Shown here: positions 55,109 to 63,865 of the stretch, in pieces
How positions within the stretch are numbered: the stretch's first letter is position 1
How the letters are laid out: the number at the start of each line of letters is the position of its first letter
Origin: UBA11164 sp034376725
GTDB taxonomy: Bacteria; Pseudomonadota; Gammaproteobacteria; Xanthomonadales; Xanthomonadaceae
NCBI GenBank assembly: GCA_034376725.1
Contig: JAXMJH010000009.1
Location: 22,631 to 86,630, forward strand
Direction of reading: 5' to 3'
DNA length: 64,000 nt
Program-made: the position numbers and the translations under genes
Notes under the pieces: generated by a model
What the model was told of the DNA's origin: nothing
The model's input: only the letters and a program-made list of their open reading frames with translations
The model's database searches: none

Positions 55109-56085
55109 GCCAGACGCCTTCCGACCGGCACGACAGCCGCCAAAGCCCGCTGGACGACGAAGAGGCCCGGCTGGCGCGGCTGATTGCGCAGCTCCCCGGC
55201 GCAGTCCCCGACCCGCAAACCGATGCCCGACTCATGGCCGCTGCGCGAAAGGCCTGCGAAAGCCCGCCGCGTCGCAGGCCGCTGCCCTGGGGTCTGGGTG
55301 GCGCGCTGGCCGCGAGCCTGGCCTTGCTGGTGTACTGGCAGTCGCCGCAGTTGCCCGAGCCGAGCCCTTTGGCGGACGCACCCTCGGCCCGGATGCCCGC
55401 CACCGCCACGCCCGCGCGGCCGGCGTCGCCTTCGGCCGAGTCAGCGGCGGCTGGGGCCAGTGATCCTCCAGCCGGTGCCGAGATCGCCCAGATGAGCGGC
55501 GCCAGCGTCGACGCATCGGACGCCGAGCGCACTGCCGCCCGAAGCGAGCCACGGGTGTCGATCAGGCAAGACAGCCCGGCCCGCGTCGCAACGGACGAAT
55601 CCGCCAGCCGCGCCGCGCCGCCGATCGCCGATGCGGTCGAGTACGACCCAAGCCGACTGGGCTCGCAGGACGCGCAGGGTGCGCTCGCCGAACGCCTGGC
55701 GCGCCGCGACGCGCGCGCCAGAGAGGCCACGCAAGCTGCCGCCTCGGAGCACGGCGAACCGGAGCCGCCGGAAACCGGCGAATCCGGTGATTTCGAATCG
55801 CACACCGCCGAACCTGAAACTGTCGGACGCGAATCGGCGCAGTCCGGCAAAGCGTCCTATCGCCTCGTGCAGCCGGAGCCGATCGCGGCGCCGACACCCG
55901 AACCCGTTCCGTTCCTGCCGCCAGTCGAATCCGATGTCGAATTGGCTGCCGAAGACTGGCTGGCGCGAATCCGCGAACGCGTCGCACACGGCCCACGGGA
56001 CGAAGCGGTACGCAGCCTCATCCTGTTCAGGGCGCATCATCCAGACTTTCCGCTTCCCGAGGATCTGAGCGCGCTGCTGCGTTGA
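55105..56085 (+). CDS. Membrane-anchored probable anti-sigma factor
   Basis: 326 residues. The N-terminal 60 residues are cytoplasmic and helical (DEEARLARLIAQLPGAVPDP), then one hydrophobic helix (LGGALAASLALLVYWQ, about 64-79), then a long Pro/Ala/Glu-rich, probably disordered periplasmic stretch of about 170 residues, ending in a compact helical segment (DVELAAEDWLARIRERVAHG). Overlap with the ECF sigma gene (ATGA) and this topology suggest an anti-sigma factor, but no zinc-binding (ZAS) Cys/His motif is present. A terminator-like dyad lies 138 bp after the stop. Confidence 0.6.
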   Translation: MSQTPSDRHDSRQSPLDDEEARLARLIAQLPGAVPDPQTDARLMAAARKACESPPRRRPLPWGLGGALAASLALLVYWQSPQLPEPSPLADAPSARMPATATPARPASPSAESAAAGASDPPAGAEIAQMSGASVDASDAERTAARSEPRVSIRQDSPARVATDESASRAAPPIADAVEYDPSRLGSQDAQGALAERLARRDARAREATQAAASEHGEPEPPETGESGDFESHTAEPETVGRESAQSGKASYRLVQPEPIAAPTPEPVPFLPPVESDVELAAEDWLARIRERVAHGPRDEAVRSLILFRAHHPDFPLPEDLSALLR

Positions 56086-56223
56086 TGGCGGTACCGGCGA
56101 GTCGCCCGCGCGGGCTGGCTGTCGCCGCCTGACGAATGGACTTCAGCGACCTGAAACCACTCATCCGGCGCCGCCTCAGAGTGCGCGCCCGACCAACGCC
56201 GACGCCAACCGGACGCACAAAGC

Positions 56224-56254
56224 GCTGAATCGGCCGCTACGCGGCCGATTCAGC
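56224..56254. terminator. Perfect 14-bp hairpin between convergent genes
   Basis: A perfect 14-bp inverted repeat (GCTGAATCGGCCGC at 56224-56237) with a 3-nt spacer, between the anti-sigma-like gene and the convergent TonB receptor gene. There is no T tract on either strand, so it may be a factor-assisted or bidirectional terminator or a protein-binding site. The rest of the 215-bp gap shows nothing I can support. Confidence 0.5.
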
Positions 56255-56300
56255 TGGGCAACCCGCCCTGATGGGCCGATGAGAGGGCTTGCGCAACCGC

Positions 56301-58928
56301 TCAGAGATCGACCGACAGCCGGACGAACCACTCGCCGCCGTTGAAGCCGAACGGCGAGGACAGCGGCCGGGTTGCGCCGAGGAAGCGAAGGGTCCCGTTG
56401 GTCTCTGCATCCGGAAAGTTGTCGAACAGATTGTTGGCTCCGGCGGTCAGGGTGAATCGCTCGGCAAAGTAATAGCTGATGGCCAGATCGACCAACCACT
56501 CAGACCCAAACTCGGCGCGCTCGCCGAAGGTCGAGTCCTCCCAGCCACCGTAGCGGTTGACGCGCAGCAGAGCGTCGACGTTCCACGGCGTGCGGTAGTC
56601 GATGGTGAACACCGAGCGATGCCGCGGCAGTTGGTTCTCCAGATCGAACACCCTCTCGCCGTCGATGGTACTCGGGTCGAAGCGATCGACGGTCTGTTTG
56701 TTGTAGCTGTGCCGGGCATCGAAGGTGAGATCACCGTAATTGCCGGCATCGAACCGGTGAGTGGCGACCACGTCCAGGCCCTCGACAGTGGTGTCGAAAG
56801 CATTGCTGAAGAACGACACCGATCCCAGAAGTTCGGCATTCGGCACACGGGCATCGATCAGCTTCTGCTGCTCCGGTGAGCCCGGTGCGATCGAGAAATT
56901 GGCCAGAGCGATGCGGTCATCGACGTCGATGTTGTAATAGTCGACGGTCAGGGTCGTGCGATCGTTGAGCGTGAAAACCACGCCGCCCGACACGCTGAAC
57001 GACTCCTCCGGCGTCAGGGGATTGGCGCCGAGTGCGATCGCTGCCGGGCTGTTGACCGGGAAGGTGCCGAGCGGAACCAGAGTGCCGGAAGCATTGGCCG
57101 TCGTGGTCACGTCGAGGGTGTTGATCTGGCCCGGCGTGGGCGCCCGGAAGCCGGTGTTGACCGTACCGCGCAAGGCGAGCCACTCGACCGGTTGCAAGCG
57201 CGCCGAGAATTTCCAGTCGAACTGGCTGTCGAAGGCCGAGGAATCCTCCAACCGTCCGGCGGCCGCCAAGGTCAGAGTGTCGGTGACATCGGCTTCGAGA
57301 TCGACATAGCCGGCCCAACTGTCGCGACCGAACTTGCCGGCAGAATCCGGGCCGTCGCCCTGGAAACCATCCGACCCCACGCCGAACAACGGTGCGGTCG
57401 GGCCGCTGGCGAACGACGCCGGATCGCCAATACCGACGACATAGGTTTCGCGCCGCCATTCGCCGCCAAAAGCGATGTTGAGCGGCGAGGCGAACAGATC
57501 GTTGGCCAACGGATACACGAAATCGGCGTTGATGCCCTGCTCGCGCTGTTCGATGGTGCCGGGTCGGAAGTTGAGCGGACTCGTGCGCCCAAGACTCGGG
57601 TTGATCGAGTTCTCCAGGAGATAGTCGATTTCGTTCTCACCGAACCGACCGCTGACATCCCAGCGCAGCCCGGAATCGAGTTCGCCCTTGACGCCGAGCA
57701 CACCCTCGAAGTCCTTGATATCGGCACCGAAGGTCGGCGTGTAGCCGCCTGGAAACAGCGAGAAAATCGGATTGAGCGCGACGAAGCCGGACGGGCTGTC
57801 GGGATCGGCGGTCACGAAGTCGTTGGGATTCAGACCCTGCGCGAGGATGGCATTTATGATCGACTGATCGACCGGATCGGCCCGACCATCGCCGTCGCTA
57901 TCCACCAACAGCGTGCCGCGCGGCGCCACGCCGGGCACGCCGACCGGGGTGCGGAAGAAGAAGCTGGAGTCGAACTCCTGATCGGCATAGCTGCCGAACC
58001 CATAGACCCTCGCCGAATCGCTGGCGGCAAACTCGCCGTTGAAGAACAGCTTGACGCCCTCGACATTGGGATCGCCCCAGCGCTGACCGAGGCCGTTGAA
58101 CGGCACCTTGTCGACCCCGACCGCCGCACCGACGGCTGCGGCATCGACACGCGGGCTGCCGCGGGAGGTGAAGTCGGCATTGACGTATTCCGCAGTGGCG
58201 TTGAAGAAGCCGTCCTCGGTCAGCGGCAGACCAACGTTGACCGACGTCTGGAATGTGTCGCCATCGCCCTCGTAGGTCGAGCCGTACTGGCTGGACACCG
58301 ACACACCCTCGGGGTTGTCGTTGAGAATGATGTTGATGACGCCGGCGATGGCGTCCGAACCGTACTGCGCCGACGAGCCGTCGCGCAGCACTTCCACGCG
58401 CTGGATCGCGGCCGAGGGGAACAGGCCGAAATCGACCGCCTGGGCGCCCTGGTTGACCGTGCCGAAAGGCTCGGTCTGGAGGTTGACCAGGGCCGAGCGG
58501 TGCCGGCGCTTGCCGTTGACCAGCACCAGGGTCTGATCGGGTGGCAGATTGCGCAGATTGGCCGGGCGCACGAACGCGGTGCCATCGGCGATCGGAAAGC
58601 GCTGGGTGTTGAACGACGGGGCGATGTTGCTGAGCTGATCGGTGAAATCGAACGAGGACTGGCGTTCCAGATCACCGGCATGGAACACGTCCACCGGCGA
58701 GATCGACTCGGTCGGCGAACGGCCCTGAACACGGGTACCGGTGACGATCACATCGTCCAGCAAGGCCGCCTTGCCACGGGTCGCGTCCGTTTGGTCTGCA
58801 TCGGCCGATGGCGGAGCGTCGGCATCCTCCGCAGTCTGAGCCCAGGCCCCGGAGCTGGCGACGGCCAGCGCGATGGAAAAATACAGTGCAGTTCTGCCTG
58901 GCGCGCCAGGCGCATTGCTTCGAGTCAT
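56301..58928 (-). CDS. TonB-dependent outer-membrane receptor
   Basis: 875 residues. The N-terminal 30 residues are a signal peptide (basic start, LYFSIALAVASSGAWA, cleavage near AWA-QT). The TonB box/plug begins at about residue 58 with DDVIVTGTRV and the plug carries PPDQTLVLVNGKRRHRSALV and VEVLRDGSSAQYGSDAIAGV. The C-terminal barrel has the usual strands and ends RLSVDL. No N-terminal signalling (secretin/STN) domain precedes the plug, so it is not a FecA-type signal transducer. The substrate is unknown; the plug pattern is shared with receptors annotated for siderophores or polymers. It is convergent with the ECF sigma/anti-sigma pair. Confidence 0.9.
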   Translation of the reverse strand: MTRSNAPGAPGRTALYFSIALAVASSGAWAQTAEDADAPPSADADQTDATRGKAALLDDVIVTGTRVQGRSPTESISPVDVFHAGDLERQSSFDFTDQLSNIAPSFNTQRFPIADGTAFVRPANLRNLPPDQTLVLVNGKRRHRSALVNLQTEPFGTVNQGAQAVDFGLFPSAAIQRVEVLRDGSSAQYGSDAIAGVINIILNDNPEGVSVSSQYGSTYEGDGDTFQTSVNVGLPLTEDGFFNATAEYVNADFTSRGSPRVDAAAVGAAVGVDKVPFNGLGQRWGDPNVEGVKLFFNGEFAASDSARVYGFGSYADQEFDSSFFFRTPVGVPGVAPRGTLLVDSDGDGRADPVDQSIINAILAQGLNPNDFVTADPDSPSGFVALNPIFSLFPGGYTPTFGADIKDFEGVLGVKGELDSGLRWDVSGRFGENEIDYLLENSINPSLGRTSPLNFRPGTIEQREQGINADFVYPLANDLFASPLNIAFGGEWRRETYVVGIGDPASFASGPTAPLFGVGSDGFQGDGPDSAGKFGRDSWAGYVDLEADVTDTLTLAAAGRLEDSSAFDSQFDWKFSARLQPVEWLALRGTVNTGFRAPTPGQINTLDVTTTANASGTLVPLGTFPVNSPAAIALGANPLTPEESFSVSGGVVFTLNDRTTLTVDYYNIDVDDRIALANFSIAPGSPEQQKLIDARVPNAELLGSVSFFSNAFDTTVEGLDVVATHRFDAGNYGDLTFDARHSYNKQTVDRFDPSTIDGERVFDLENQLPRHRSVFTIDYRTPWNVDALLRVNRYGGWEDSTFGERAEFGSEWLVDLAISYYFAERFTLTAGANNLFDNFPDAETNGTLRFLGATRPLSSPFGFNGGEWFVRLSVDL

Positions 58929-59276
58929 TACGATTCCCTCCGTTTGTACGGCGAATTGGGCCGTATTGCTAAGAACTCGTTAAATTCATCATGCGTTTCT
59001 TTCACTGTCAAGGATAATTTTCAATCGCCACGCCGGCGGCCAGCCGCATTCATGCCGGCAGACGCCCATATCCCGACCTGCACGCTCGCCAATCGACCGG
59101 AACGGCACGAGAATCAAGCTACCGATTCGCGCTTGAGGCGATTCGATGCCGGGCAGCGCAGCCCCATCGCCGGCGCCCCATCGCCGGCGCCCCGGCGCCA
59201 ACATCCTCTTCAGGTTCAAGATGACACAATGCGCGGTGTCGAGGCTCGGCCCGAGCCTCCCGGACCGGAGAACGCC
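58929..59276. other. Divergent gap between the TonB receptor and the ALS-like gene
   Basis: 348 bp with a relatively AT-rich part (58960-59030). On the minus strand TTGACA (59006-59011), a 17-bp spacer and TGAATT (58983-58988) is a possible receptor promoter. At 59158-59198 a 15-bp unit GCCCCATCGCCGGCG repeats about 2.5 times. The last 50 bp form the leader of the ALS-like gene. Confidence 0.5.
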
Positions 59277-60917
59277 TTGAAAGCATCGGACCTGTTCATC
59301 TCAGCACTGGAAGCCGAGAACGTCGAATACATCTTCGGCATTCCCGGCGAAGAAAACCTCGATCTGCTGGAATCGCTGCGTCACTCCGACATCAAACTGA
59401 TCCTCACCCGGCACGAGCAGGCGGCGGGATTCATGGCGGCCACCTACGGCCGGCTGACCGGCAAGGCCGGCGTCTGCCTGGCCACGCTCGGTCCCGGCGC
59501 CACCAATCTGGTCACGCCCGCCGCCTATGCGCAGCTGGGCGCCATGCCGATGCTCATGCTGACCGGCCAGAAGCCGATCAAGACCAGCAAACAGGGCCAC
59601 TTTCAGATCGTCGATGTGGTCGACATGATGCGTCCGCTGACCAAATACACCCGGCAGATCGTCTCCGCCGACCGGATCCCGGCCCGCATCCGCGAGGCGT
59701 TCCGCCGTGCCCAGGAAGAGCGCCCCGGTGCCTGTCATCTGGAATTGCCCGAAGACATCGCCCGCGACGATACCGACGCGATGCTGATTCCGGCCTCGGC
59801 CTCCCGTCGGCCGTTGCCCGACGACAAAGCCATTGCCCGCGCCGTCGACGCCATCGCCCAAAGCCGTCGACCGTTGCTGATGGTCGGCGCCGGCGCCAAT
59901 CGCAACACCACCTGCAAGATGCTGCGCGAGTTCGTGGCCAAGCTGGGCATCCCCTTCTTTACAACGCAGATGGGCAAGGGCGTGCTGGACGAAACCGACC
60001 CGCTGTGGCTCGGCAATGCGGCGCTGTCCGATGGCGATTTCGTCCACCGCGCCATCGATCATTCGGACTGCATCATCAACGTCGGCCACGATGTCATCGA
60101 GAAGCCGCCGTTCTTCATGCGCGAAGGCAAGCGCACGGTGATTCACGTCAACTATTTCTCGGCCGAAGTCGACACCGTCTACTTCCCGCAGATCGAAGTC
60201 GTTGGCGATGTCGCCCACGCGGTCTGGCGTCTGAAAGAGGCGCTGTCGGCCAATCCGGACTGGGATTTCGCCTACTTCGACCGGGTTCGCGAGCACCTGC
60301 TTGAGCACCTTTCGCGCCATGCCGACGATGACCGCTTTCCGATCCATCCGGTTCGCCTGGTCGCCGAGGTGGCCCGCGCGGTGGGTGAGCACGACATCCT
60401 CGCGCTCGACAATGGCATGTACAAGCTGTGGTTCGCCCGCTATTTCCGCGCCCGGTTTCCCAACACGGTGCTGCTCGACAACGCGCTGGCAACCATGGGC
60501 GCCGGCTTTCCGTCGGCCATGGCCGCCAAGCTGGTCGCGCCCGAACGCCGGGTGATCGCCATCGCCGGCGATGGCGGCTTCATGATGAACTCCCAGGAAA
60601 TGGAAACCGCCGTGCGTCTGGAGCTGGATCTGACCATCATCGTGTTGCGCGACAACGCCTACGGCATGATCAAGTGGAAGCAGGCCGATATGGGCTTCGG
60701 CAATTTCGGCATGGACATGGGCAACCCCGATTTCGTCCGCTACGCCGAGGCCTACGGTGCTCACGGCCACCGACCCGAGTCGGTCCACGGCTTCATCGAG
60801 ACGCTGGCGCTCACCGGGCGCACGCCGGGCGTGCACCTGATCGATCTGGCCATCGACTATTCCGACAACGACCGCATTCTCAACCGCGAAATCAAGCAAC
60901 TCAGCGCCGAGCTGTGA
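59277..60917 (+). CDS. Acetolactate-synthase-like thiamine diphosphate enzyme
   Basis: 546 residues from a TTG start (59277-59279) with GGAG 6 nt upstream; KASDLFISALEAENVEYIFG with IPGEENLDLLESL is where large-subunit ALS-type proteins begin. Glu47 (TRHEQAAGFMA) is the ThDP-activating residue, and the Mg/ThDP motif GDG starts at 431 (AGDGGFMMNSQEMETAVRLE then a downstream Asn). No regulatory small-subunit gene adjoins it, so it may act in a catabolic or acyloin-type reaction on pyruvate or another 2-oxo acid rather than branched-chain synthesis. It is 26 bp upstream of an aldehyde dehydrogenase gene, and the two probably form an operon. Confidence 0.85.
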   Translation: MKASDLFISALEAENVEYIFGIPGEENLDLLESLRHSDIKLILTRHEQAAGFMAATYGRLTGKAGVCLATLGPGATNLVTPAAYAQLGAMPMLMLTGQKPIKTSKQGHFQIVDVVDMMRPLTKYTRQIVSADRIPARIREAFRRAQEERPGACHLELPEDIARDDTDAMLIPASASRRPLPDDKAIARAVDAIAQSRRPLLMVGAGANRNTTCKMLREFVAKLGIPFFTTQMGKGVLDETDPLWLGNAALSDGDFVHRAIDHSDCIINVGHDVIEKPPFFMREGKRTVIHVNYFSAEVDTVYFPQIEVVGDVAHAVWRLKEALSANPDWDFAYFDRVREHLLEHLSRHADDDRFPIHPVRLVAEVARAVGEHDILALDNGMYKLWFARYFRARFPNTVLLDNALATMGAGFPSAMAAKLVAPERRVIAIAGDGGFMMNSQEMETAVRLELDLTIIVLRDNAYGMIKWKQADMGFGNFGMDMGNPDFVRYAEAYGAHGHRPESVHGFIETLALTGRTPGVHLIDLAIDYSDNDRILNREIKQLSAEL

Positions 60918-60943
60918 CCCGCGCTACCGACAGGAGTCCGATC

Positions 60944-62374
60944 ATGCTGAAAGACCGCTACCCCTACTATCTGGCCAATGCGGCGGTGTACGCCAACAGC
61001 GCGCTTGAGGTCACCAACAAGTTCACCGGCGAGGTCGCGACCCGGGTCGCGCAGGCCGACGCCGACGCCATCGCGGCCGGCATTGCCGCCGCCGATGGCG
61101 CGCGCGATGCGATGGCCGCCCTGCCCGCCCATGCCCGGCAGGATGTGCTGAACCACTGCGTCGCGCGCTTTCGCGAGCGCCACGAAGAACTCTCCCAGGC
61201 GCTGCGCATCGAGGCCGGCAAGCCGATCAAGGACGCCCGCGGCGAAGTGACCCGGTTGATCGACACCTTCCGGGTGGCCGCCGAGGAAGCCGTGCGGATC
61301 ACCGGCGAAACGCTGGAACTGGGCATCTCGCCGCGCGCCAACGGCTATCGCGGAATGACCCGCCGGGTGCCGATCGGCCCGTGCTCTTTCATCAGCCCGT
61401 TCAATTTCCCGCTCAATCTGGCCGCCCACAAGGTCGCCCCGGCGATCGCCGCCGGCTGTCCGTTCGTGCTCAAGCCGGCCAGCCGCACGCCGATCGGCGC
61501 GCTGATCATCGGCGAGGTGCTGGCCGAAACCGACCTGCCCAAGGGCGCGTTCTCGATCCTGCCGGCCAGCCGCGACGGCGCCGACCTGTTCACCACCGAC
61601 GGGCGCCTCAAGCTGCTGTCGTTCACCGGCTCGCCGGGCGTCGGCTGGGAGCTGAAGGCCAAGGCCGGCAAGAAGAAAGTGGTGCTGGAACTCGGCGGCA
61701 ACGCGGCCTGCATCGTCGATGCCGACCAGGCCGACCGGCTGGATGCCGTTGTCGAGCGGCTGGTATTCGGCGCCTATTACCAGTCCGGCCAGAGCTGCAT
61801 CAGCGTGCAGCGCATCATCGCCCACGCCGATATCTATGATGCCCTGCGCGACAAGCTCAGCGCGGCGGTCGCGGCGCTGAAGATGGGCGACCCGGCCGAC
61901 GAAGACACCTTCATCGGCCCGATCATTTCGGAAGCCGAGGCCAAGCGCATCGAAAGCTGGGTGGCCAACGCGGTGAACGGCGGCGCCCGGCTGCTGTGCG
62001 GCGGAACGCGCGACGGCGTGATGATGCAGGCCACGCTGCTGGAAGACGTGCCGCTGGATTCGGAAATGAACTGCGAAGAGGTATTCGGCCCGGTTGCCGC
62101 GCTGTATCGGTTCGAGGATTTCGACCGCGCGCTCGAGCAGGTCAACGCCAGCGCGTTCGGCCTGCAGGCCGGCATCTTCACCCGCGACATCGGCAAGGCC
62201 ATGCGCGCCTGGGACCGGCTCGACGTGGGTGGCGTGATCATCAACGACGTGCCGTCCTGGCGGGTCGACAACATGCCCTACGGCGGGGTCAAGGATTCCG
62301 GGCTCGGCCGCGAGGGCATCCGCTACGCCATCGAGGACATGACCGAAATCCGCCTGCTGGTGATTCGCGACTGA
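60944..62374 (+). CDS. Aldehyde dehydrogenase paired with the ALS-like enzyme
   Basis: 476 residues. Catalytic residues are Glu249 (VVLELGGNAACI) and Cys285 (YYQSGQSCISVQRI), with FISPFNFPLNLAAHKVAPAI and SFTGSPGVGWELKAKAG for NAD(P) binding. The SISVQR-type context after the Cys, GQSCISVQR, is shared with lactaldehyde, phosphonoacetaldehyde and non-phosphorylating glyceraldehyde-3-phosphate dehydrogenase groups. The substrate is not set by this sequence; an aldehyde made by or fed to the ThDP enzyme is the contextual guess. AGGAG precedes the ATG by 8 nt. Confidence 0.87.
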   Translation: MLKDRYPYYLANAAVYANSALEVTNKFTGEVATRVAQADADAIAAGIAAADGARDAMAALPAHARQDVLNHCVARFRERHEELSQALRIEAGKPIKDARGEVTRLIDTFRVAAEEAVRITGETLELGISPRANGYRGMTRRVPIGPCSFISPFNFPLNLAAHKVAPAIAAGCPFVLKPASRTPIGALIIGEVLAETDLPKGAFSILPASRDGADLFTTDGRLKLLSFTGSPGVGWELKAKAGKKKVVLELGGNAACIVDADQADRLDAVVERLVFGAYYQSGQSCISVQRIIAHADIYDALRDKLSAAVAALKMGDPADEDTFIGPIISEAEAKRIESWVANAVNGGARLLCGGTRDGVMMQATLLEDVPLDSEMNCEEVFGPVAALYRFEDFDRALEQVNASAFGLQAGIFTRDIGKAMRAWDRLDVGGVIINDVPSWRVDNMPYGGVKDSGLGREGIRYAIEDMTEIRLLVIRD

Positions 62375-62387
62375 ACCCGGCGGGCGG

Positions 62388-63095
62388 TCACCGGTTGGAC
62401 TGGCCGCCGGAACGGGCGTAAGCCTCGCTGGCGACCACCACCTGCGCAATCCGCTTGCCGTCCCAGCGATAGATGAAGTGTTCGGTCTGCCGGCATGGCG
62501 CGATGCGGTCCGGGTAGAACACCGCCACGCACTCGCCGCCCGCGCGGCGCACGCTGTCGTAGACGATGCCATCGCTGCCGGCCGCGCGCATCCGCGCCGC
62601 CAGCGCCTGACCGGCGGCGTAGCTGTCGGGCTGATGCACCTCGGGCCAGCCGATGCGGACATCGTGCAGGGTGGCCACCACGTCGGCCAGATAACAGCGC
62701 ATTTGCAGCTCGGTCGGCGGGTGGGCGCCGTCGCGCAGAAAGCGCTCGCGGTGGTACACGGTTTCATCGATCGCCGTGGCCCGGTCGCCGGCCGCGTAGT
62801 ACACGCCGAATTCGCCGGTGCCGAACCGCGAGCCGTCCGGCCGCAGGTGGGTGAAAGCGCTCATGATCGGCGTGGTGCCCGGCCCGCTGATCCGCCGCTG
62901 CGGCGGTACCCGGCGCAACTGGCTCAATTGCTCGCGCAGGCGATCATTGGTGAGGCCTTCGAGCGCCATCACCGCCTCCAGATCGCCCGGATCGGCGACC
63001 GCGTCGAACAACCCGACCGGCGGAAACCGCGACGGCACGATGCGATACGACGGCCGCCACGCGATATCGGCGAACGGCGGAACCGCCCCGCTCAC
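62388..63095 (-). CDS. RES-domain toxin
   Basis: 235 residues from a GTG (63093-63095) that overlaps the antitoxin stop by 4 bp (GTGA). The RES fold is recognised by SRFGTGEFGVYYAAGDRATA (conserved Arg near 90), Glu111 (AIDETVYH) and Ser181 (GIVYDSVRRAGGECVAVFYP). Known RES toxins degrade NAD or ADP-ribosylate a target to stop growth. The open frame continues further upstream through the antitoxin region in another frame, which is not coding. It lies just downstream of the antitoxin gene and is convergent with the aldehyde dehydrogenase gene. Confidence 0.9.
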   Translation of the reverse strand: MSGAVPPFADIAWRPSYRIVPSRFPPVGLFDAVADPGDLEAVMALEGLTNDRLREQLSQLRRVPPQRRISGPGTTPIMSAFTHLRPDGSRFGTGEFGVYYAAGDRATAIDETVYHRERFLRDGAHPPTELQMRCYLADVVATLHDVRIGWPEVHQPDSYAAGQALAARMRAAGSDGIVYDSVRRAGGECVAVFYPDRIAPCRQTEHFIYRWDGKRIAQVVVASEAYARSGGQSNR

Positions 63096-63505
63096 CAGCC
63101 GCGCTCGCCGTCGAGGTATTGCCGCACCACGTAAAGGTCGGCGACCTGTCCGCCCAGCATCCGCTCCAGCGGCGTCGCCCCACCGAAGGCCGGCGCCTGA
63201 TTGTCCCGCCGCACCCAGGCATCGGCATGCTCGCGATTGGGCAGCAGCACCTGAAGCGCTTTGTAGATGCCCAACAGATAGCTCAACCGCTCGACCAGAT
63301 CCTTGGCCACCACGCCGACCTCGCCCGCCTTCCACCGGAAATAGGTGCTGCGTCCGGGCGAACCCAGCACGATTCGGCACTGCTCATTGTCCAGGCCCCA
63401 CTTTTCGGCGATGCGGAAAAACGTGCGCAGCCCAGGCTCGACCAGATCGCGATAGTCGCGAGCCGGCGCGGGCGAGTGCAGGTTGGGCTTGACGAGGCCG
63501 GACAT
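63092..63505 (-). CDS. MbcA/ParS/Xre-type antitoxin of the RES toxin
   Basis: 137 residues. The N-terminal half is a helix-turn-helix-like region (GLRTFFRIAEKWGLDNEQCR, IVLGSPGRSTYFRWKAGE), and the C-terminal half is the toxin-binding domain typical of this antitoxin family (LVERLSYLLGIYKALQVLLP, FGGATPLERMLGGQVADLYV). Such antitoxins block the NAD pocket of RES toxins and repress their own operon. The start ATG is at 63503-63505; an AT-rich stretch with TTTATAGT follows upstream (63534-63542 on the plus strand) and may hold the promoter. Confidence 0.9.
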   Translation of the reverse strand: MSGLVKPNLHSPAPARDYRDLVEPGLRTFFRIAEKWGLDNEQCRIVLGSPGRSTYFRWKAGEVGVVAKDLVERLSYLLGIYKALQVLLPNREHADAWVRRDNQAPAFGGATPLERMLGGQVADLYVVRQYLDGERGW

Positions 63506-63613
63506 GACATTGATCCGTATTTGGACTTAGAGACATTTATAGTCCCATTGTGGACTCCATGCAAGCCACGCGAGACAAATACAGCGCCCGGCGTGGGATG
63601 CGCTTGACCCACG

Positions 63614-63865
63614 AGGCTCGCGTAGCCCGGTTCAGGCCGAAGGCCGTGTACCGGGACGGCGAGATGGATCATCCGTGGCGGGTTGGGTGGTGCGTTGCGG
63701 GTTGGGTGGTCCGTTGCGGGTTGGGTGGTCCGCAGCCGGATGGGTGATGCGCGGCGAGGCAGGTGGCGCACGGCGGTCCCGGCATTCGCTGCGCTCGTGC
63801 CGGGCTACTCGGGTCGGTGCTACCAGGCTCACGTAGCCCGGTTCCGGCCGAAGGCCGTGAACGGG
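63614..63865. repeat. Dispersed-repeat copies and a 19-bp tandem array before the IS
   Basis: Two near-identical copies of a roughly 41-bp element (start AGGCTC, core GTAGCCCGGTTC, then GGCCGAAGGCCGTG) lie at 63614-63655 and 63825-63865. Between them is a tandem array of three 19-bp units GCGGGTTGGGTGGTSCGTT (63678-63696, 63697-63715, 63716-63734) and a degenerate fourth (63735-63751). CCGGGCTAC at 63800-63808 is the inverse of GTAGCCCGG at 63833-63841. No gene can be supported between 63506 and 63928; the unit size and identity do not suggest CRISPR. Confidence 0.75.

Noticed and set aside
56301..58928. FecA-like surface signalling between the TonB receptor and the ECF sigma factor
   Set aside because: The receptor lacks the N-terminal signalling domain, and the anti-sigma protein has no FecR-like pattern I can recognise.
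57192..59276. Long 5' extension of the ALS-like gene through the TonB receptor gene
   Set aside because: The family homology starts at the TTG at 59277 with a good ribosome site; the upstream part is the reverse of a TonB receptor.
63614..63865. Possible CRISPR array
   Set aside because: The 19-bp units are directly adjacent without spacers, and the two 41-bp copies are only two in number; no cas gene is in view.
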